Assembly (NCBI GenBank): GCA_039808365.1
Contig: JBDHSX010000002.1
Span: 42,159-106,158, forward strand
Source of the DNA: 62-47 sp039808365
GTDB taxonomy: Bacteria > Pseudomonadota > Alphaproteobacteria > Rhizobiales > Xanthobacteraceae
DNA length: 64,000 bases
Direction of reading: 5' to 3'
Both the position numbers and the translations under genes were made by a program. Below are positions 59,936 to 64,000 of this stretch, piece by piece (position 1 is the first letter of the stretch; the number at the start of each line of letters is the position of its first letter). Under the pieces are notes generated by a model that did no database searches, was not told the origin of the DNA, and worked only from the letters and a program-made list of their open reading frames with translations.

Positions 59936-61175
59936 AGCGCGCCTGCATCGCCCGCAGCACCGCCTCGCTCGGCCAGCAATCGACCTTGAGGCCGGCGGCC
60001 TTCTGGAATGCGCCGAGCGCCGCGCGCGTCAGCATCCCCGCCTTGCCGTCGATCTTGTCGCGATAGAGCCCCAGTCTGGTCAGGTGCCGCTGCATCGCCT
60101 CGACATCGCGGCTGCGCAACTGGGTCGAGGCCGACCATCTGGTCGCGAACGGCGGGCCGCCGGCCATCCGGTCGCTGAGATGGCCGACGAACAGCACGTA
60201 AAGATCGGAGAAATTGTATTCCTTGATGACGAAGTAGTTCTTCGTGGTCAGGAACGCCGGGCCGTAGCTGCCTTCCGGCTGCAACAGCGAGGCCGGTTGC
60301 GCCTGCTCGGCGGCGCTCAGCTTCTCGCCGCGCGCCGGCGCGAAACCGGCGCGCAGCCAGTCGCCGATCGGGCGTGTCACCTCGGGCGTGCCCAGCGTGC
60401 AATCGGCATTGGCCGGCGGACGCACCTCATAGGCCCAACGCACGCCGCGCTGCCAACCCTTGTTGACGAGCTGCCGCGCGGCGGAGGCCAGCGCGTCCGG
60501 CACCGAGTGCCAGATGTCGACGCGGCCGTCGCCATCGAAATCGACGCCGTGCTTGTAAAGCTCCGACGGCAGGAATTGCGTCAGCCCGGTCGCCCCCGCC
60601 CATGACGAGCGAAAATCCTTGCGCGCCACCACGCCGTCGCTGAGCAGTTTCAACGCGAGCACGAACTCCTCGCGAAACTGGTCCTTGCGCCGGCCGACAT
60701 AAGCCTGCGTCGCCACCACGCGCAGCGCGTCGTAGGGCAGCCGATAGCGGCCGTAATCGGTCTCCCGGCCCCAGATCGCGAGGATCACCGAACCGGGCAC
60801 GCCAAAGCGCGCCTCGATCGCCGTCAGTGTGGTCTGATGCTGCCGCATCAGCTTGCGGCCCTCGGTCGCGAGCCGGGCGATGGAGGCTTCCTTCACATAA
60901 TCGGCCGGGACCTGCACGAACTCGGCCTGCGACGGCGCGCCGGTCGCCGGGCGCCCCGGCAGCAACAGATCGGGCAGTTTGTAATCCGGCTCAAGCCCGC
61001 GCGTCTGCGCCTCAAACGCCGCGCGCGAGACGCCGGCCTTTTGCGCCTCCGGCCAGACCGATTCCACGAAGCGCGTGAAACCCTGGTCGGCGCGCGCGGC
61101 GATCGTCCCCGCGCACAGCGCGACAAGCGCCAGCAGCGCGGGCGCGAGCCGGCGGCGCGGCGCTCCGGCCCTCAA
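59934..61175 (-). CDS. MltB-type lytic murein transglycosylase with PG-binding domain
   Basis: A 413-residue exported transglycosylase. The start appears to be TTG at 61175, whose bases overlap the yqhA stop (TTGA); it gives a good signal peptide (LAPALLALVALCAGTIAARA). The SLT_2 domain has the catalytic Glu in LAIWGRETDYGRYRLPYDAL, SSWAGATGLTQFLPSELY and GVDFDGDGRVDIWHSVPDAL. A C-terminal PG_binding_1 domain (RDVEAMQRHLTRLGLYRDKIDGKAG, in parts) follows. The coupling to yqhA suggests one transcript. Confidence 0.9.
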   Translation of the reverse strand: MRAGAPRRRLAPALLALVALCAGTIAARADQGFTRFVESVWPEAQKAGVSRAAFEAQTRGLEPDYKLPDLLLPGRPATGAPSQAEFVQVPADYVKEASIARLATEGRKLMRQHQTTLTAIEARFGVPGSVILAIWGRETDYGRYRLPYDALRVVATQAYVGRRKDQFREEFVLALKLLSDGVVARKDFRSSWAGATGLTQFLPSELYKHGVDFDGDGRVDIWHSVPDALASAARQLVNKGWQRGVRWAYEVRPPANADCTLGTPEVTRPIGDWLRAGFAPARGEKLSAAEQAQPASLLQPEGSYGPAFLTTKNYFVIKEYNFSDLYVLFVGHLSDRMAGGPPFATRWSASTQLRSRDVEAMQRHLTRLGLYRDKIDGKAGMLTRAALGAFQKAAGLKVDCWPSEAVLRAMQAR

Positions 61176-61762
61176 TGATGCGCCTCGGCGGCGTGCGCCG
61201 CGCGCTCGGTCTCGCTCAGCAGACGATCGACATAGGCGATGCCGACCGCCGAAATGATGAAGACGAGATGAATGATGGTCTGCCACATCACGCCGGTCTC
61301 GGTGTAATTGGTCCTGCCGCCGCCAAGGCCGCCGGCCTCGATGAAGGTGCGCAGCAGATGGATCGAGGAGATGCCGATGATGGCCATCGCCAGCTTGATC
61401 TTCAACACGCTGGCGTTGACGTGGCTGAGCCATTCCGGCTCATCGGGATGGCCTTCGAGATTGAGCCGCGACACGAAAGTCTCATAGCCGCCGACGATCA
61501 CCATCACCAGCAGGTTGGAGATCATCACCACGTCGATCAGGCTGAGAATCACCAGCATGATCTGCTGTTCGGAAAAATCGAAGGCGTGGGCGACGAGGTG
61601 CCAGAGTTCCTTGAGAAACAGCACCGCATAGACCGCCTGCCCGACGATCAACCCGACATAGAGCGGCAATTGCAGCCAGCGCGAACTGAAGATCAACAGC
61701 GGGATCGGCCGCAGCCGGGCGGGACCGGGCGGCGGCAGCGGCGTCTCGGGGGTCATCGACAT
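61172..61762 (-). CDS. UPF0114/YqhA family membrane protein
   Basis: A 196-residue protein with four hydrophobic segments: LPLYVGLIVGQAVYAVLFL, IMLVILSLIDVVMISNLLV, IKLAMAIIGISSIHLLRTF and IIHLVFIISAVGIAYVDRL. The SLNLEGHPDEPEW-like loop (here SRLNLEGHPDEPEWLSHVNA) is typical of YqhA. Function is unknown. The stop overlaps the start of the transglycosylase gene (TTGA), so the two are translationally coupled. Confidence 0.9.
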   Translation of the reverse strand: MSMTPETPLPPPGPARLRPIPLLIFSSRWLQLPLYVGLIVGQAVYAVLFLKELWHLVAHAFDFSEQQIMLVILSLIDVVMISNLLVMVIVGGYETFVSRLNLEGHPDEPEWLSHVNASVLKIKLAMAIIGISSIHLLRTFIEAGGLGGGRTNYTETGVMWQTIIHLVFIISAVGIAYVDRLLSETERAAHAAEAHH

Positions 61763-61891
61763 GCAAATGGCTCTGGGTTGAAAATCGACCGGGCGGGATG
61801 CTCAATATGAGACGCCTGCCGCCATTGTCGAGCCCCCTCGGGCAAATCACCGCATCGTCGCGCCCGACGCCCGCTCCTCAGCCCCGCCGGC

Positions 61892-62662
61892 TCAGCGCAC
61901 CGCGACGATGAAGATGCGCGGGAACCGCAGCAGCACCTTGCCGTCGGCCTGCGGCAGATAGGCCGCCGCCACCCGCGCGGTGTATTCGGCGAGGTACAGC
62001 TTGCGCTCGGGAAGTTGCAACGGATCCAGAAACGGCCGCAGCCCGGTGCCCTTCACCCACTCGACGATGGCGGCGGCGTCATCGAGGACGTGATTGTAGA
62101 TGGTATGCCAGATCTCCAGCCGGGCGCAGAGCGGCTGAAGCGCATCGTAGTAGTCGCGCGGCCGCGGCAACGCATCGCGGGCCCGCGCCGCATGCGCCAG
62201 CGCCTCGCGGAACGGCTCCGCGCGCGCCACGTCGCGCATCAGGACGTGGGACGGCTCGTCGAGATTATCCGGCATCTGCACCGCCAATGCGCCGCCGGGC
62301 GAAAGGGTGCCGACCAGCCGCTTGAGATGCTTGAGATGATCCGGCACCCATTGAAACACCGCGTTGGCGAACAGCACGTCGACCTTCGCCGTCGGCACCC
62401 AATGCGCCACGTTGGCCTCGATGAAGGTCTGCGCCGGCAACCGCTCGCGCGCCTGCCGCAGCATATCGGCGGAGGTATCGATGCCGGTCACCGCCGCCTG
62501 CGGCCAGCGGCGGACCAGAAGCTCGGTGGAGTTGCCGGGACCGCAGCCGATATCCACCACCGCGCGCGCATCCTGAAGCGGGACCTGCGCCAGCAAATCG
62601 CGCGCCGGGCGGGTGCGCTCGTCCTCGAACTTCAGATATTGCTCGGCGCTCCAGTCGGCCAT
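61892..62662 (-). CDS. tam: Trans-aconitate 2-methyltransferase
   Basis: A 256-residue SAM-dependent enzyme that methylates trans-aconitate, removing an inhibitor of aconitase. The start MADWSAEQYLKFEDERTRPA, the SAM loop VVDIGCGPGNSTELLVRRWP, the VFQWVPDHLKHLKRLVGTL segment, and MPDNLDEPSHVLMRDVA are diagnostic of Tam. It lies 16 bp after a glycosyltransferase gene on the same strand. Confidence 0.95.
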   Translation of the reverse strand: MADWSAEQYLKFEDERTRPARDLLAQVPLQDARAVVDIGCGPGNSTELLVRRWPQAAVTGIDTSADMLRQARERLPAQTFIEANVAHWVPTAKVDVLFANAVFQWVPDHLKHLKRLVGTLSPGGALAVQMPDNLDEPSHVLMRDVARAEPFREALAHAARARDALPRPRDYYDALQPLCARLEIWHTIYNHVLDDAAAIVEWVKGTGLRPFLDPLQLPERKLYLAEYTARVAAAYLPQADGKVLLRFPRIFIVAVR

Positions 62663-62678
62663 TCAACATCCTCGCTGC

Positions 62679-63839
62679 TTAAAAGCCTGCCCTGGAAACG
62701 CGGCGAATCGAATCCGCCGCGGTTCGATTGAACCGTTTGCGATTGCAATCGATCGCGGTTCGTCGCAGCGCCGACCTGCTCAAATGCTTCCACAACACAG
62801 GATCGCGGGAAAGACGCAGACATGCCTGCGCGAACGCCTCCGGCGTATCCGCCACCAGAGCCTCCTCACCGTTGCGCCAACCGACCTGCCCGGCCAGCAG
62901 CGAGGTCATCACCACCGGAACGCCATGAGCCGCCGCGTCATACACTTTGAGGGGAATACCGGCGGCAAAGCGGGTGGGCGCCACGAACATCAAAGCCCGC
63001 TTATAGACCGGCCCCAGATCGCTCGCCACCCCCCTTAAATCAAGCAGTCCCTTCCCCGCACGCGCGGCGACCGCTTCCGAAGCGGATTGGCCCACAACCG
63101 TCAGGGCCCTGCTTGCATCCGTTTCGGCACGTATGCGCGGCAATACGTGATCGGCGAACCATATGACGGAATCGCTGTTGGGCGTACCGTCTTCATATGT
63201 CGGTCCAACGAACAGCAAGTCCGTCCGGCCCTCCGGCGAATATTTTGCGGGCGAGACATCGCACGCATAGCCGAGGACGTTCACATGATCGTATCCGTGC
63301 TCGCGGAATACCGCCGCCGTGTGTTCATTCACCGCGAGAATGGATATCGCGCCCCGCGCCAGCGCAATTTCCTCGGCGATCAGTTCCTCGGCTCTTTCAG
63401 GCGTCCATGGAGTTCCGAGGACGCGCTGCTGGAGCACCTCGCGCTCGGCGAAAATCGCTTCCGCATCGTAGACGATCGATCGCGGCCACGCATAATCCGG
63501 ATGCTCCGCACGAAGGGCGCGAAACGTGCGCATGTTGTGCGGCCGGGAAACGACGATGGTGGAGAACTCCGCCAGACGGCGACTGAGAAAATCACCTAGC
63601 GTTTGCGCGCCGTAGGAAACGAACTCCACGCGGGGCAGGATTTGCTGAATAGGGCTCGTATCCTTCGCGTCGAAAGTCATCGGATACATCGTTATGTCGA
63701 ACCCGGCCTGCGAAAGAGCGCGCAGAAACGCCAAGGCGCGCGGCGCGCCGGCTCCGATTTCCGGCTTCGGCACAAAATCATCCAGAACAAGCACGCGGCC
63801 GGGTCGCTTTAGCCTATGAAGGAGATTGCGAAAAAACAC
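62679..63839 (-). CDS. Glycosyltransferase (GT4-like)
   Basis: A 386-residue protein with a GT-B layout: N-terminal VLVLDDFVPKPEIGAGAPRA, a middle LLFVGPTYEDGTPNSDSVIW and a C-terminal donor-site region MFVAPTRFAAGIPLKVYDAA followed by AHGVPVVMT. The usual E-x7-E donor motif is altered (the K-V-Y-D-A-A-A-H-G stretch). It could act on surface polysaccharide. Base composition here is lower in GC than elsewhere (33 of 60 in 63121-63180), which hints at transfer. Acceptor and donor are unknown. Confidence 0.8.
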   Translation of the reverse strand: MFFRNLLHRLKRPGRVLVLDDFVPKPEIGAGAPRALAFLRALSQAGFDITMYPMTFDAKDTSPIQQILPRVEFVSYGAQTLGDFLSRRLAEFSTIVVSRPHNMRTFRALRAEHPDYAWPRSIVYDAEAIFAEREVLQQRVLGTPWTPERAEELIAEEIALARGAISILAVNEHTAAVFREHGYDHVNVLGYACDVSPAKYSPEGRTDLLFVGPTYEDGTPNSDSVIWFADHVLPRIRAETDASRALTVVGQSASEAVAARAGKGLLDLRGVASDLGPVYKRALMFVAPTRFAAGIPLKVYDAAAHGVPVVMTSLLAGQVGWRNGEEALVADTPEAFAQACLRLSRDPVLWKHLSRSALRRTAIDCNRKRFNRTAADSIRRVSRAGF

Positions 63840-64000
63840 TTAGGCGACCCTTGTTCCGGGCGAAGGCGCACCAAGGTCCACCGACCTCGACCACGACCCG
63901 CGAAGATGAGGGAATTCATAACTTAGCTGCGACAAGACCCTATCAAGATAATATCGATGAGCCCAAACGTCCGGCAAAACCGGGCCTGCGCCCCTCAATC
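63840..64000. other. AT-richer window end
   Basis: No frame was supported in the last 161 bases. The stretch 63901-63960 is only 24 of 60 GC, far below the window average, and contains AGATAATATCGATGAG-type sequence. It may hold the promoter of the glycosyltransferase or the edge of a neighbouring surface-polysaccharide region. Confidence 0.4.

Overview
The window is high-GC alphaproteobacterial chromosome. Gene content, protein signatures, the Irr-type iron box and the small interspersed repeats point to the Bradyrhizobium / Rhodopseudomonas / Nitrobacter / Afipia group (Nitrobacteraceae). This assignment is inferred from family resemblance, not from a database search. No rRNA, tRNA, CRISPR array, insertion sequence or phage gene was seen. 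The sequence reads as core chromosome with a few lineage-specific genes.

Layout. Positions 1-4 kb hold the end of a small DUF4169-like gene, a ribbon-helix-helix gene and a giant AsmA-like envelope protein. At 4-7.6 kb are an MFS carrier, a D-2-hydroxyacid (lactate/glycolate type) flavin dehydrogenase and a hot-dog thioesterase. At 7.7-20.2 kb are a UvrD-type helicase carrying an in-frame repeat insertion, a glycine-zipper protein, an L,D-transpeptidase, a membrane-fused spermidine-synthase-like protein, a CrtI-like oxidoreductase, a DUF6790-like membrane protein, PrmA and an aminopeptidase P.

From 20.4 to 47.3 kb nearly everything is on the minus strand and forms one long division and cell-wall (dcw) cluster. 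In transcription order it runs rsmH, ftsL, ftsI, murE, murF, mraY, murD, ftsW, murG, murC, a class-I glutamine amidotransferase, murB, ddl, ftsQ, ftsA, ftsZ, then lpxC, bamD, recN, ligA. These genes make lipid II, build the divisome and start lipid A synthesis. Many junctions are 4-bp ATGA overlaps. Two departures stand out: the amidotransferase sits in ATGA overlap with both murC and murB, and a membrane gene lies on the opposite strand between murB and ddl. No mraZ lies upstream of rsmH. That space is a 555-bp divergent region with two operator-like palindromes.

From 47.9 kb: an AmpD-like amidase, the RNase P RNA gene (rnpB), an extensin-like lipoprotein, a DUF4403 protein, an orphan branched-chain-amino-acid-type binding protein, a PRC-barrel protein, a small lytic transglycosylase, a cytochrome P450, a collagen-like protein with 43 uninterrupted Gly-X-Y triplets, a lipoprotein, bacterioferritin (bfr) with a perfect Irr-box-like palindrome upstream, a Cys-extended bacterioferritin-associated ferredoxin, a small secreted Gly/Pro/Tyr protein, an MltB-type transglycosylase coupled to YqhA, trans-aconitate methyltransferase and a glycosyltransferase. 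GC content falls towards the right end.

No obviously new multi-gene system was found. The best leads are the collagen-like protein, the amidotransferase embedded in the dcw operon, the repeat translated inside UvrD and the operator-like palindromes upstream of rsmH.
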